A stretch of DNA of 16,867 nucleotides from Phycisphaerales bacterium (lineage in GTDB: Bacteria; Planctomycetota; Phycisphaerae; Phycisphaerales; SM1A02), in assembly GCA_022447165.1 (NCBI GenBank), contig JAKVBR010000014.1:1-16867 (forward strand), given 5' to 3'. Below the pieces are notes generated by a model. The model was not told where the DNA came from. It saw only the letters and a program-made list of their open reading frames with translations, and made no database searches. The position numbers and the translations under genes are program-made. Below, piece by piece: positions 1-7,449 of the stretch; the stretch's first letter is position 1, and each line of letters starts with the position of its first letter.

Positions 1-152
1 AAGTGTCCGAAACGAAAACCGGTGACTTTTACGCTGTCATTTCAATCGACGCTCCTGAAGGACTTGATGAAGCAGCGAAAACGCTTCTCGAAGAACTGAA
101 ACCACATCTTCAAAATCCAAGAGACGAGAGCACATTTAAAGATGTCAAGTAA
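1..152 (+). CDS. C-terminal end of a DnaJ-family chaperone (partial)
   Basis: The reading frame whose codons start at base 3 is open from the window edge to a TAA at 150-152. The visible 49 residues begin with ETKTGDFYAVISIDAPEGLD. Their pattern of GD(F/L)-hydrophobic beta strand, P-x-x-L, K-x-LL-EEL helix, then NPR...TFKDVK resembles the end of DnaJ proteins, where the last beta-sandwich domain is followed by a helix and a short F-x-D/G-V-K tail. DnaJ proteins are Hsp70 (DnaK) co-chaperones in the cytoplasm. The J domain and any zinc-finger region would lie outside the window, so the class (DnaJ or CbpA type) cannot be told. The gene overlaps queC by 11 bp, so the two are probably cotranscribed. 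The family call rests on a short tail only. Confidence 0.6.
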   Translation, partial: VSETKTGDFYAVISIDAPEGLDEAAKTLLEELKPHLQNPRDESTFKDVK

Positions 153-807
153 GGCAGTCGTGTTGCTTTCTGGTGGGCTTGATTCAGCCACCGTTCTTGC
201 AATTGCAAAAGAGCAGGATTTTGAATGTCACGCACTGAGTTTTGAGTATGGTCAGCGCCATGAAAGTGAAATTGGAGCAGCAAAAGCAATTGCGAATGCG
301 CTCGGCGTGGCAGAACATCTTATTCATACGATTGATTTGTCACAGTGGGGCGGTTCAGCGTTAACAGATGAGATTGAAGTCCCGAAGGATGGTGCTAGCG
401 ATGGCATTCCCGTGACCTATGTTCCTGCGAGAAACACCATTTTCTTAAGTCACGCACTTGGCTATGCAGAAGCGATTGGTTCAAGAGATATTTTCATCGG
501 GGTCAATGCTGTGGATTACTCAGGATACCCAGATTGCAGAGGTGAATACATTGACGCATTCCAAGCGCTTGCGAATTTAGCAACAAAGGCGGGTGTAGAG
601 GGGAGTCCATTTACCATCCATGCGCCACTTCTTGAATTGTCGAAGGTTGACATCATCAAGAAAGGGATTGATCTGGGTGTCGATTATTCCCTGACACAAA
701 GTTGTTATGACCCTACCAATGGCAAACCCTGTCACGCATGTGATGCGTGCCGGCTTAGAGATGCGGCGTTTGCTGAGGTAGAGTTACTTACACGTCAAGA
801 TTCTTGA
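142..807 (+). CDS. queC: 7-cyano-7-deazaguanine synthase QueC
   Basis: QueC is a cytoplasmic, ATP-dependent enzyme that converts 7-carboxy-7-deazaguanine and ammonia into preQ0, the nitrile precursor of the queuosine tRNA modification. The 221-residue protein has the family's usual length. It shows the PP-loop ATP-binding motif SGGLDS at residues 10-15, the FEYGQRH segment near 34-40, VPARN at 94-98, and the zinc site formed by C188, C197, C200 and C203 (SCYDP...PCHACDAC). The ATG at 142 lies just before the PP-loop strand and fits the family N-terminus. It sits inside the end of the upstream DnaJ-like gene (11-bp overlap), which suggests translational coupling. The 3' end overlaps the convergent gyrB by 20 bp. 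No other queuosine gene (queD, queE, queF) is in the window. Confidence 0.97.
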   Translation: MSSKAVVLLSGGLDSATVLAIAKEQDFECHALSFEYGQRHESEIGAAKAIANALGVAEHLIHTIDLSQWGGSALTDEIEVPKDGASDGIPVTYVPARNTIFLSHALGYAEAIGSRDIFIGVNAVDYSGYPDCRGEYIDAFQALANLATKAGVEGSPFTIHAPLLELSKVDIIKKGIDLGVDYSLTQSCYDPTNGKPCHACDACRLRDAAFAEVELLTRQDS

Positions 808-3289
808 CTTCAAGCGCATGGTCTTCGATGTACCGGCGTCTGTCTTCAACTTGTTCGCCCATGAGCGTTGAGAAGAGTTGGTCAGCATCTGAAGCAGCAT
901 CCCACGTCACTCGAAGTAACACTCGCTGGTCTGGGTCCATCGTTGTGTCCCAAAGTTCTTCAGGATTCATCTCACCAAGACCTTTAAAGCGTTTCAGTTC
1001 GATACCGCGCCTTCCAATTGCTCTGAGGGTTTCAAGAATCTCAGGAATGTTTGGAACATCAACGCACTCTTCAGTTTCTGAGCCATTGATGAGCCAAGCG
1101 TACTTCGTAGGCAGTTTTTCACCACTCACAGTTTCTTCTTGGATGAGGAAGTAGTCCTCGATGTCAATGCCAAGTGTTGCAAGTGATTGGATGATCGCAT
1201 CAATCTCTTTGTTCTCATGAAGTTCGCGAAGTGATGCGATGCGTGCAGCATTGCCGTTTGTCACTTCGACGTTCATGTCGTCAATCAAAAGATCGTTGTC
1301 TTGAATGACTTTGCGTGCTTCTTCTTCGCTCCAGCACACTTCTTCATTCCCTGACCAAACAACTCTGAATCCGGGTAGCCGGTTTTCGCTTGCTGGGTCG
1401 TTTTCGCGAAGAGCAAGTAGCGCATCAAATGGCGTGCCGCGCCTGCCAGAAATGTCAACGAGTTCTTGCATGCGCGTCAACAGTTTTGCAACTTTGTCGA
1501 GTTCATTTCCTTCAATGCGTTTGACTTCGTTGCCATCAGCGTCCCTAATGATGAAGTGAGCATTTTCGATGACCAAATCAGTCAAGATTTCAGTCATCTT
1601 TTCTTCGTTGTTCACATAGAACGATTTCTTATTCCGAGTGACTTGATAGAGCGGTGGCTGAGCAATGTATACCTTGCCTTGTTTGATTAACTCGCCCATT
1701 TGCCTGAAGAAGAAGGTGAGCAGCAGCGTTCGAATGTGAGAACCATCAACATCGGCGTCAGTCATGATGATGATGCGGCCATAACGGAGTTTCGAAATGT
1801 CAAAGTCCTCACCGATGCCGCACTGCAATGCTTGAATGAGGATGCGAATTTCTTCAAACCCTAGCACCTTGTCGATGCGTGCTTTTTCGACATTGAGAAT
1901 CTTACCCTTGAGCGGAAGAATCGCTTGCGTGTCGTGATTCCGACCGCCTTTCGCTGAACCACCCGCAGAATCACCTTCCACGATAAAGAGTTCAGATTGG
2001 TCGACATCATTCGTAACACAATCCGCAAGTTTTTGTGGCATGCCGCCTGATTCAAGCGCGCCTTTACGCTTAATGAGATCGCGAGCCTTGCGAGCGGCCT
2101 CTCTTGCTTCTGCTGCGAGAATTGCTTTCGTGCAAATCTTCTTTGAATCGCTTGGGTGCTCTTCAAGCCAAGCCCCAAGATGTTTTGAAACAAGTGAAGA
2201 GACAAAGCCCTCAACTTCGGGGTTAAGGAGTTTCTCTTTTGTTTGGTTATTGAATTGCGGTTCGACGAGTTTGACCGAAATGATGGTCGTTAAGCCCTCA
2301 CGCAAGTCATCACCGGATGGTGTGAGCCCCTTAATGAGATTGTTTCTTTTTGCGTAAGCATTAATCGTTCTTGTGAGCGACGTTTTAAAACCAGAGACAT
2401 GTGTGCCACCATCTGGGTTGACGATGTTATTGCCGAATGCGAGTAAAACTTCGCTTGTGGCATCGGTGTATTGCATGGCAATGTCACAAATGAGTCCTGT
2501 GTCAGGGTCTTCCTCAGACAGTGCGATGAGTGGGCTGTATTCGCTCTTTCCGCGATTGATAAATGACACATAATCCGCAAGACCACTGTCGCTGTGGAAG
2601 GTGTCTTCGCGAACATTGCCTTCTTGGTCGACGCGTTCGTCGATGAGCCGAACGGTGACACCTGGATTAAGGAAGGCAAGTTCTCTTAATCGGTGCTGAA
2701 GCGATTCATATCGAAACTCAGTGTCGTCAAAAATTTCACTGTCTGGCAAGAATGAAATTCGCGTTCCTGTTTTTCGCGCGCTTCCCTTGTACTCTTCGAT
2801 GCAGTTCAGTTCTTTTGAAACTTCACCACGTTCAAAACTAATGAGCCATGTCTCAGTTTCTTTGATGACCTCGACATCTGTCCAAGCAGAAAGTGCATTG
2901 ACACATTTCACGCCGACGCCGTGTAAGCCACCAGATACTTTGTATGCGTTGTCATCAAACTTACCGCCAGCGTGGAGTTGAGTCATGATGACTTCAACAG
3001 CGGGGCGACCATCGATTTGAGGGTTCTCGCTCTTCATTGGGTCGATCGGCATGCCTCTGCCGTCATCGACTACTGTGCATGAACCGTCAACACCAATTCG
3101 AACGGTAATCGTTGATGCAAAGCCAGCCATGACTTCGTCGATTGCGTTGTCGACGCATTCGTAAACGAGGTGATGGAGCGCGCCAATACCTGTACCACCG
3201 ACATACATGCCGGGCCGTTTGCGAACGGCTTCTAAGCCCTCAAGAACTTGAATTTGTTCAGATGTATAAGTGTCTGTGGTCTTTGTCAT
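788..3289 (-). CDS. gyrB: DNA gyrase subunit B
   Basis: This is the ATPase subunit of DNA gyrase, which with GyrA introduces negative supercoils. The 833 residues contain the GHKL ATPase fold: E44 and N48 in YECVDNAIDE, DDGRGMP at 75-81, GGLHGVG at 120-126, and the QTK loop at 349-351. The Toprim domain follows with EGDSAGG (438-444) and DADVDG (511-516). The closing RFKGLGEMNP motif is near the C-terminus. An insertion of roughly 170 residues lies between PPLYQVTR and that motif, comparable to the insertion that makes E. coli GyrB long. This insertion and the GLGEMNP tail favour GyrB over ParE. The start ATG has no clear Shine-Dalgarno sequence. A -10-like TATAAT and a perfect palindrome lie upstream (separate entries). 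gyrA is not adjacent. The 3' end overlaps queC. Confidence 0.97.
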   Translation of the reverse strand: MTKTTDTYTSEQIQVLEGLEAVRKRPGMYVGGTGIGALHHLVYECVDNAIDEVMAGFASTITVRIGVDGSCTVVDDGRGMPIDPMKSENPQIDGRPAVEVIMTQLHAGGKFDDNAYKVSGGLHGVGVKCVNALSAWTDVEVIKETETWLISFERGEVSKELNCIEEYKGSARKTGTRISFLPDSEIFDDTEFRYESLQHRLRELAFLNPGVTVRLIDERVDQEGNVREDTFHSDSGLADYVSFINRGKSEYSPLIALSEEDPDTGLICDIAMQYTDATSEVLLAFGNNIVNPDGGTHVSGFKTSLTRTINAYAKRNNLIKGLTPSGDDLREGLTTIISVKLVEPQFNNQTKEKLLNPEVEGFVSSLVSKHLGAWLEEHPSDSKKICTKAILAAEAREAARKARDLIKRKGALESGGMPQKLADCVTNDVDQSELFIVEGDSAGGSAKGGRNHDTQAILPLKGKILNVEKARIDKVLGFEEIRILIQALQCGIGEDFDISKLRYGRIIIMTDADVDGSHIRTLLLTFFFRQMGELIKQGKVYIAQPPLYQVTRNKKSFYVNNEEKMTEILTDLVIENAHFIIRDADGNEVKRIEGNELDKVAKLLTRMQELVDISGRRGTPFDALLALRENDPASENRLPGFRVVWSGNEEVCWSEEEARKVIQDNDLLIDDMNVEVTNGNAARIASLRELHENKEIDAIIQSLATLGIDIEDYFLIQEETVSGEKLPTKYAWLINGSETEECVDVPNIPEILETLRAIGRRGIELKRFKGLGEMNPEELWDTTMDPDQRVLLRVTWDAASDADQLFSTLMGEQVEDRRRYIEDHALEVKNLDV

Positions 3290-3306
3290 TTGGGTCTTAA
3301 CAGTCC

Positions 3307-3325
3307 TGAAAATGAGTCATTTTCA
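3307..3325. promoter_or_regulatory. 19-bp perfect palindrome upstream of gyrB
   Basis: The arms TGAAAATGA and TCATTTTCA flank a single central G, giving 9 perfectly paired positions. The element ends 18 bp before the gyrB ATG and lies about 160 bp from the start of the divergent amidase gene. Its position between the likely gyrB -10 (3369-3374) and the start codon suits a repressor operator or a hairpin in the 5' leader. No factor can be named from sequence alone. Confidence 0.5.
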
Positions 3326-3368
3326 CGCAGGAAAACAATTCGAAAAATGCATCGTATAGAGAGTATCT

Positions 3369-3374
3369 ATTATA
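3369..3374 (-). promoter_or_regulatory. Candidate -10 element for gyrB
   Basis: On the - strand the sequence reads TATAAT, identical to the sigma70-type -10 consensus, about 80 bp upstream of the gyrB ATG. A TCGTCA hexamer lies upstream at a long 19-bp spacing, so the -35 is weak. If used, the transcript would start near 3362 and have a leader of about 70 nt containing the 3307-3325 palindrome. The spacer 3290-3485 shows no other gene. Confidence 0.4.
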
Positions 3375-3485
3375 CCTTTGAACGCTCAAAATTTGACGAA
3401 TTTATGGGTTGAAAGACACCTAGAAATTCTTCGTTTTTGAAGCCATATCACGGATTTCGACGATACACTTTTAACAGCGAACCAC

Positions 3486-4199
3486 ATGCAAAATGAACCA
3501 CAAAATCACGACCAAAATGACCTCCCAAAGAGTGACTTTTCAAGGCGTTTGTTTTTGCTTTCAAGTGCACTTTTCGTTGCGGGTTGCGGAACCAAGAAAG
3601 TCACTTCGACGCTTCCAAGTCCAATCTGGGACTACAAGCCAGCAATGGAATCTACGCCTACTGTTGTCCCAGCTCCAGTTCAGCAAGTCAGTGTCAGCGC
3701 GATTGCTCGATCTTCTTGGGCAAAAGGCAATCCAATTCCACGGAATATGAACAAGATGTTGCCAGTTCGTTACATCACGGTCCACCATGATGGAATGACT
3801 GCATTCAAAAGTACATCACGAGGCGCTGCCTCTTCTCGGTTAGAAACGATTCGTAAGTCTCACCTTCGTAGAGATGGAGGGCGGTGGGGTGACATTGGAT
3901 ACCACTTTGCAATTGACCCTGCAGGCAGGGTATGGGAAGCGCGTCCTCTGTCTTGGCAGGGCGCTCATGTCCGAGCAAAGAATGAAGGTAATATTGGTGT
4001 CGTGATGCTTGGAAACTATGAATTGCAACCGGTCAATCGCGCGCAACTTGCATCACTCCAGTCGACATTAAAACAATTAATGGACAAGTACAACGTTCCA
4101 GTTTCCCGTGTTAAAACTCATCAAGAATGGGCTGCAACGGCGTGTCCTGGCGAAAGTGTGCAGCGAGCAATGAACCAGATGAGGCGTTCGTCGCTTTAA
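3486..4199 (+). CDS. N-acetylmuramoyl-L-alanine amidase, Tat-type lipoprotein
   Basis: This is a zinc amidase of the Amidase_2/PGRP (T7 lysozyme) family, which cleaves the bond between muramic acid and L-Ala in peptidoglycan. The N-terminus carries SRRLFLL at 19-25 followed by a hydrophobic stretch and the lipobox VAGC with C34. Together these indicate Tat-dependent export and lipid anchoring. A Pro/Val-rich linker covers about 45-70, and the catalytic domain runs from about 75 to 232. Expected zinc ligands are H100 (in TVHHDG), H212 (KTHQEW) and C220 (ACPG). Y139 in GYHF matches the catalytic Tyr of T7 lysozyme. The ATG lacks a Shine-Dalgarno sequence but gives a complete signal peptide. The gene diverges from gyrB and is followed by the LON-domain gene. 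A role in cell-wall remodelling or recycling is inferred from the family. Confidence 0.9.
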   Translation: MQNEPQNHDQNDLPKSDFSRRLFLLSSALFVAGCGTKKVTSTLPSPIWDYKPAMESTPTVVPAPVQQVSVSAIARSSWAKGNPIPRNMNKMLPVRYITVHHDGMTAFKSTSRGAASSRLETIRKSHLRRDGGRWGDIGYHFAIDPAGRVWEARPLSWQGAHVRAKNEGNIGVVMLGNYELQPVNRAQLASLQSTLKQLMDKYNVPVSRVKTHQEWAATACPGESVQRAMNQMRRSSL

Positions 4200-4268
4200 A
4201 CGTTGCAATGCTGTCTTGCAATCTCAAGAAAATGAGCAGTATTTGTGGCGGGAGTGCGTTTTGATGCG

Positions 4269-4274
4269 TATATT
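4269..4274 (+). promoter_or_regulatory. Candidate -10 element just upstream of the LON-domain gene
   Basis: TATATT matches the -10 consensus at five of six positions. It ends 9 bp before the ATG at 4284, so a transcript would start only a few bases before the start codon. This supports ATG 4284 over the upstream GTG at 4245. No convincing -35 is visible. Confidence 0.3.
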
Positions 4275-4283
4275 TCAATTGGT

Positions 4284-4973
4284 ATGAATCAATCAGTCGC
4301 AGTCCATTTTAAGAAAGATTTCCCAGTGTTTCCTTTACCAGAAACAATGCTCTTGCCGCATGCAATGATGCCACTTACGATTTTTGAACCGCGGTACATT
4401 CAACTCGCAGATCACGCGCTTGATTCATCTGGTCAAATTGCGATTGCAACGTATCATCCTGAGACGAAACTAGCATCGGATGCATTAACGCCGCTTCGGG
4501 ATATCGTTTGTCTTGCGCAAATCGTTCAGCATGAAAAAGTATCTCAGGGGTACAACGTGCTTGTCTATGGACTCTGCCGCGCGTGCATCTTAGAAGAAAC
4601 GGCACCACATGAAGAAACGCTTTATCGAAGCGCTAAACTCAAACCACTTGAAGGCGCTGAGGGCGAAGTAGATGATCATTACCGAGATGAACTGCAAGAA
4701 CTGCTCCACCGCCCAAACTTGCAGCAACTTGACTACGTCTCTACTGTAGAACAGTGGATTAATGAACCAGATCTCACGACTCATGCACTTTTCGAACTCA
4801 TTGGTTGTTCGATTTTTGAAGATGCGGAGTTGCGATACTCACTGCTTGCAGAGCCCTCAAGCGAAGTGCGAACGATGAAGGTACTCTCTGAACTCAACCG
4901 TCTCGATAAACTCATCGAAATGACGCACAAACAATCTCAAGACAAGTGGAGTGACGGGCTGTCTTGGAACTAA
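4284..4973 (+). CDS. LON substrate-binding (N-terminal) domain protein without protease
   Basis: The protein consists of the LON_substr_bdg domain (PF02190 family) alone, with no AAA+ or Ser-Lys protease part. From the ATG at 4284 it has 229 residues. The family opening FPVFPLPETMLLPHAMMPL appears at 13-31, and the hallmark PLTIFEPRY at 30-38. A helical C-terminal half follows, ending in a charged tail. Such stand-alone proteins are widespread, but their biochemical role is largely unknown. Substrate or peptide binding is the general suggestion. An in-frame GTG at 4245 would add 13 residues not typical of the family. The ATG begins right before the conserved domain and has a -10-like element just upstream. 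The downstream gene begins inside its last codons (23-bp overlap), so the two are probably expressed together. Confidence 0.85.
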   Translation: MNQSVAVHFKKDFPVFPLPETMLLPHAMMPLTIFEPRYIQLADHALDSSGQIAIATYHPETKLASDALTPLRDIVCLAQIVQHEKVSQGYNVLVYGLCRACILEETAPHEETLYRSAKLKPLEGAEGEVDDHYRDELQELLHRPNLQQLDYVSTVEQWINEPDLTTHALFELIGCSIFEDAELRYSLLAEPSSEVRTMKVLSELNRLDKLIEMTHKQSQDKWSDGLSWN

Positions 4974-5532
4974 GTCGTTGCGGCTCATCATTGAACATCC
5001 TTTACCCATCGCAGTTTCAATTTCTATTGTTGCAATTGTCTTTGTTTGGAAGGGGTTAACGGATGGTATTCAGAGCAAACTGTTTACGGGAATCGCCCTC
5101 TTTTGCCTAGCCGTTCTAGCGTGGTGCATCGGTACATTCATCGACACCCCAAGAGAACATGCAAGCAGAATTGTCAAAGAGTTTGTTGCAGCAGTTGAAG
5201 AGGGGCGGACGAGAGACGCAGTGGGGTTAGTTTCAAGAGATGTGATGATTGTTGATGACTGGGAAGGAAGTAAAAATGGCGGAAGAGCAGAGTTAATGAA
5301 GGCCCTTGAACGGTTACACGATCGTTACACGCTCTCGCATTCGACAATTCTCAGTTTAGATCCACACGAACGAGAGGGTGATGTGCAAGTGGAATTGTTT
5401 CTCTTTGTTCGGGTTTCAAGCATTGGTTCTGTGCCATCTAAATGGCGAATCATTGTTGGCGAAACGCAACAAGAAGGGTGGTCAATCTGGTCAATTGATG
5501 CGTTAGAAGTCGCTGGTCGCAAGATTCGCTAA
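4951..5532 (+). CDS. Two-TM protein with NTF2/SnoaL-like domain, function unknown
   Basis: I do not recognise a named family. The 193-residue protein has two hydrophobic helices at about 15-34 and 44-63, so it should sit in the inner membrane. A domain at about 70-185 follows the pattern of the NTF2/SnoaL-like fold: helices with FVAAVEEG and AVGLVS, then beta strands ending in W-x-I-x-x-I. Its catalytic or binding role cannot be told. The reading frame starts with GTG at 4951, inside the LON-domain gene. A TTG at 4978, four bases after that gene's stop, is an alternative start. Either way the two genes are tightly linked. ilvE follows after 36 bp but seems to have its own promoter. Confidence 0.75.
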   Translation: MTGCLGTKSLRLIIEHPLPIAVSISIVAIVFVWKGLTDGIQSKLFTGIALFCLAVLAWCIGTFIDTPREHASRIVKEFVAAVEEGRTRDAVGLVSRDVMIVDDWEGSKNGGRAELMKALERLHDRYTLSHSTILSLDPHEREGDVQVELFLFVRVSSIGSVPSKWRIIVGETQQEGWSIWSIDALEVAGRKIR

Positions 5533-5553
5533 CGCAAACGCCTCTTCTAGCAA

Positions 5554-5562
5554 TGGTACAAT
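5554..5562 (+). promoter_or_regulatory. Extended -10 promoter of ilvE, predicted leaderless
   Basis: TGGTACAAT is an extended -10 (TGn followed by TACAAT, five of six matches). The hexamer ends six bases before the ilvE ATG at 5569, which would place the transcription start at or next to the A of ATG. No -35 consensus is visible, as is common for extended -10 promoters. Confidence 0.45.
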
Positions 5563-5568
5563 ACGGCG

Positions 5569-6441
5569 ATGTCACAGATTTGGATGAACGGAGATTTCGT
5601 AGATAGCGATCAAGCTGTCGTGAGTGTGTATGACCATGGTCTTTTGTATGGCGATGGTTGTTTTGAAGGCATTCGCATTTACAACGGACGCATTCTCAAG
5701 TTGAAATCACATGTGAAACGTATGTTTGAATCTGCTGAGGCGATTCGTCTTACGCCACCGTATACATTTGAAGAAGTTGAGCAAGCAGTCCGCGATACAG
5801 TTGCAAGGAACAACCAGCAAAACGGATACATCCGGCTAGTGTTCACAAGAGGTAAGGGGACGCTCGGGCTCAACCCGTTCTTGTGCCCAACACCTACTGT
5901 GTTTGTGATTGTAGAAGACATCAAACTCTATGACGACAAGATGTATGACAATGGCATGTCAATCATTACGGCAAAAAGACCGAGGGTACCGATTCAATGT
6001 TTAGACCCTAAAGTCAAAAGTTTGAATTACCTCAATAACATTCTTGCGAAGATTGAAGCAGTCGATGCCGGCGTTTTAGAAGCGCTTATGCTCAACACTG
6101 AAGGTCATGTTTCAGAGTGTACAGGGGACAATATTTTCATCATCAAGGACGGCAAGATTTCTACGCCATCAGTTGATGCGGGCATTTTGCACGGTATTAC
6201 TCGGGCTTTTGTCATCGAGGAAGTTGCACCATCGCTTGGGTACACCGTTGAGGAACGCACAATCACGCTCGATGAGATTAAACAAGCGGATGAAGTATTC
6301 CTCACAGGCACTGCTGCTGAAGTCATTGGTGTGAATAAGATTGATGATGATGTGATTGGCAACGGCAAGGTTGGCGAGATGACGCACAAACTTGTTGAAG
6401 CGTTTAGAACATTAGTAAGTGAGAACGCGCCCGAAGATTGA
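5569..6441 (+). CDS. ilvE: Branched-chain amino acid aminotransferase (class IV, PLP)
   Basis: This is a fold-type IV PLP enzyme that transfers amino groups between glutamate and the 2-oxo acids of Ile, Leu and Val in the cytoplasm. At 290 residues it has the usual length for the compact bacterial form. Visible signatures are DHGLLYGDGCFEGIR (22-36), the PLP-binding Lys K150 in KVKSLNYLNNILAK, the VSECTGDNIF motif (181-190) and the later LTGTAAEV segment that binds PLP phosphate. Class IV D-amino-acid aminotransferase and aminodeoxychorismate lyase share the fold. The YGDGCFEGIR opening and SLNYLNNILA favour IlvE. The ATG at 5569 begins at the normal family start and has an extended -10 six bases upstream, suggesting its own promoter inside the gene group. 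The zinc-ribbon gene follows after 3 bp. Confidence 0.93.
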   Translation: MSQIWMNGDFVDSDQAVVSVYDHGLLYGDGCFEGIRIYNGRILKLKSHVKRMFESAEAIRLTPPYTFEEVEQAVRDTVARNNQQNGYIRLVFTRGKGTLGLNPFLCPTPTVFVIVEDIKLYDDKMYDNGMSIITAKRPRVPIQCLDPKVKSLNYLNNILAKIEAVDAGVLEALMLNTEGHVSECTGDNIFIIKDGKISTPSVDAGILHGITRAFVIEEVAPSLGYTVEERTITLDEIKQADEVFLTGTAAEVIGVNKIDDDVIGNGKVGEMTHKLVEAFRTLVSENAPED

Positions 6442-6444
6442 TGC

Positions 6445-7449
6445 ATGAGATGTTCAAACTGCGATTATGAACTTTGGCACTGCGCCGAGCGGACTTGTCC
6501 GGAATGCGGTGAAGGATTTTCGCTGTATGACTTCACTTTTGAACAAGAGTGTGTGCGATTTCATTGCCCCGCATGCGATGAAGCATACGAAGGTGTTCCG
6601 CCAAGGGGCAGGCCAGACCAAAACCAGCACGAATGTAGCAAGTGTAATGCGCCAATTGAGATGGAACTCTATGTTGTCAAGCCGCTTCCTGGTTATGACA
6701 CTGAACTAGACGGCCATCCACTTCCATTTAATGCCGATGATAAGCCGTTTCTGTTTTCAGGCATCATGTCAACACTTGGGATTGTGCTGACTAAGCCAAG
6801 TAAGGCGATGGGTAGGATCTCGCCGCAAGAACCCCTCTCAAAAGCATGGACCTTTTTCTCCATCGTGTATCTCTTCACAATTGTGCTGTCATTTTTGAGC
6901 TCGTTGATGTTGCTTAATTTTTCTCTGATTGCTGGGGATGCACCAAACACAGAGTTTTTGTTTTATCTCATTCAGTTTGCTGCTTCTATTTTTGCAACAG
7001 TGTTATTCATCTTCCTATGGACTGGCACGGCACACTTCGTGATTCATTGCACAGGAGGAAGTCAGTACTCCACTGGTCGAACACTGCAAGCGATTTTGTA
7101 CAGCGGGTGTGCAATGGTGTTTTCAATCATTCCATGTGCAGGCAGTTTGATTGCATTTGTTTGGTGGATTGCTGCAGCATCAATCATGCTAAAGCGAGCA
7201 CACCGTATTACAACTGGCAGGGCAGTTTCGGCGGGTCTGTCAGGGGCACTTGCATTATTGCTTCCGTGCTGTTTGATTTGGGGTGCAATGATGTATCCAG
7301 CAATAGGAGCGGCAAGAAATGCTGCGAATCAAGCGCAGATACAAGCACAACAACAAATGCAAAATCCCCCAATCGTTGTCGATGAAATTATTGACCAATC
7401 GTTAACTCAACCGATTCCGGCTGAGACGACTGACAACCGGTCTGAGTAG
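6445..7449 (+). CDS. Zinc-ribbon, Yip1-like multi-span membrane protein
   Basis: The 334-residue protein starts with a cytosolic zinc-ribbon region. Cys pairs are C3/C6, C18/C21, C41/C44 and C64/C67, with a further C13, which is enough for two zinc sites. A linker at about 70-135 leads to four or five hydrophobic helices at about 137-163, 172-194, 214-250 and 262-286. The arrangement resembles Yip1-domain proteins, which are multi-span proteins of unknown bacterial function. A Q/A-rich segment at 295-306 and an acidic tail follow. I see no enzymatic motif. It could bind nucleic acid or protein through the ribbons at the membrane, but this is only inference. It starts 3 bp after ilvE and is probably cotranscribed. 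Its last 62 bp overlap the end of convergent mqnC. Confidence 0.7.
   Translation: MRCSNCDYELWHCAERTCPECGEGFSLYDFTFEQECVRFHCPACDEAYEGVPPRGRPDQNQHECSKCNAPIEMELYVVKPLPGYDTELDGHPLPFNADDKPFLFSGIMSTLGIVLTKPSKAMGRISPQEPLSKAWTFFSIVYLFTIVLSFLSSLMLLNFSLIAGDAPNTEFLFYLIQFAASIFATVLFIFLWTGTAHFVIHCTGGSQYSTGRTLQAILYSGCAMVFSIIPCAGSLIAFVWWIAAASIMLKRAHRITTGRAVSAGLSGALALLLPCCLIWGAMMYPAIGAARNAANQAQIQAQQQMQNPPIVVDEIIDQSLTQPIPAETTDNRSE

Noticed and set aside
4204..4222. TTGCAAT repeated twice between the amidase and LON genes
   Set aside because: The repeat is seven bases long with no promoter or hairpin logic, and it is expected by chance.
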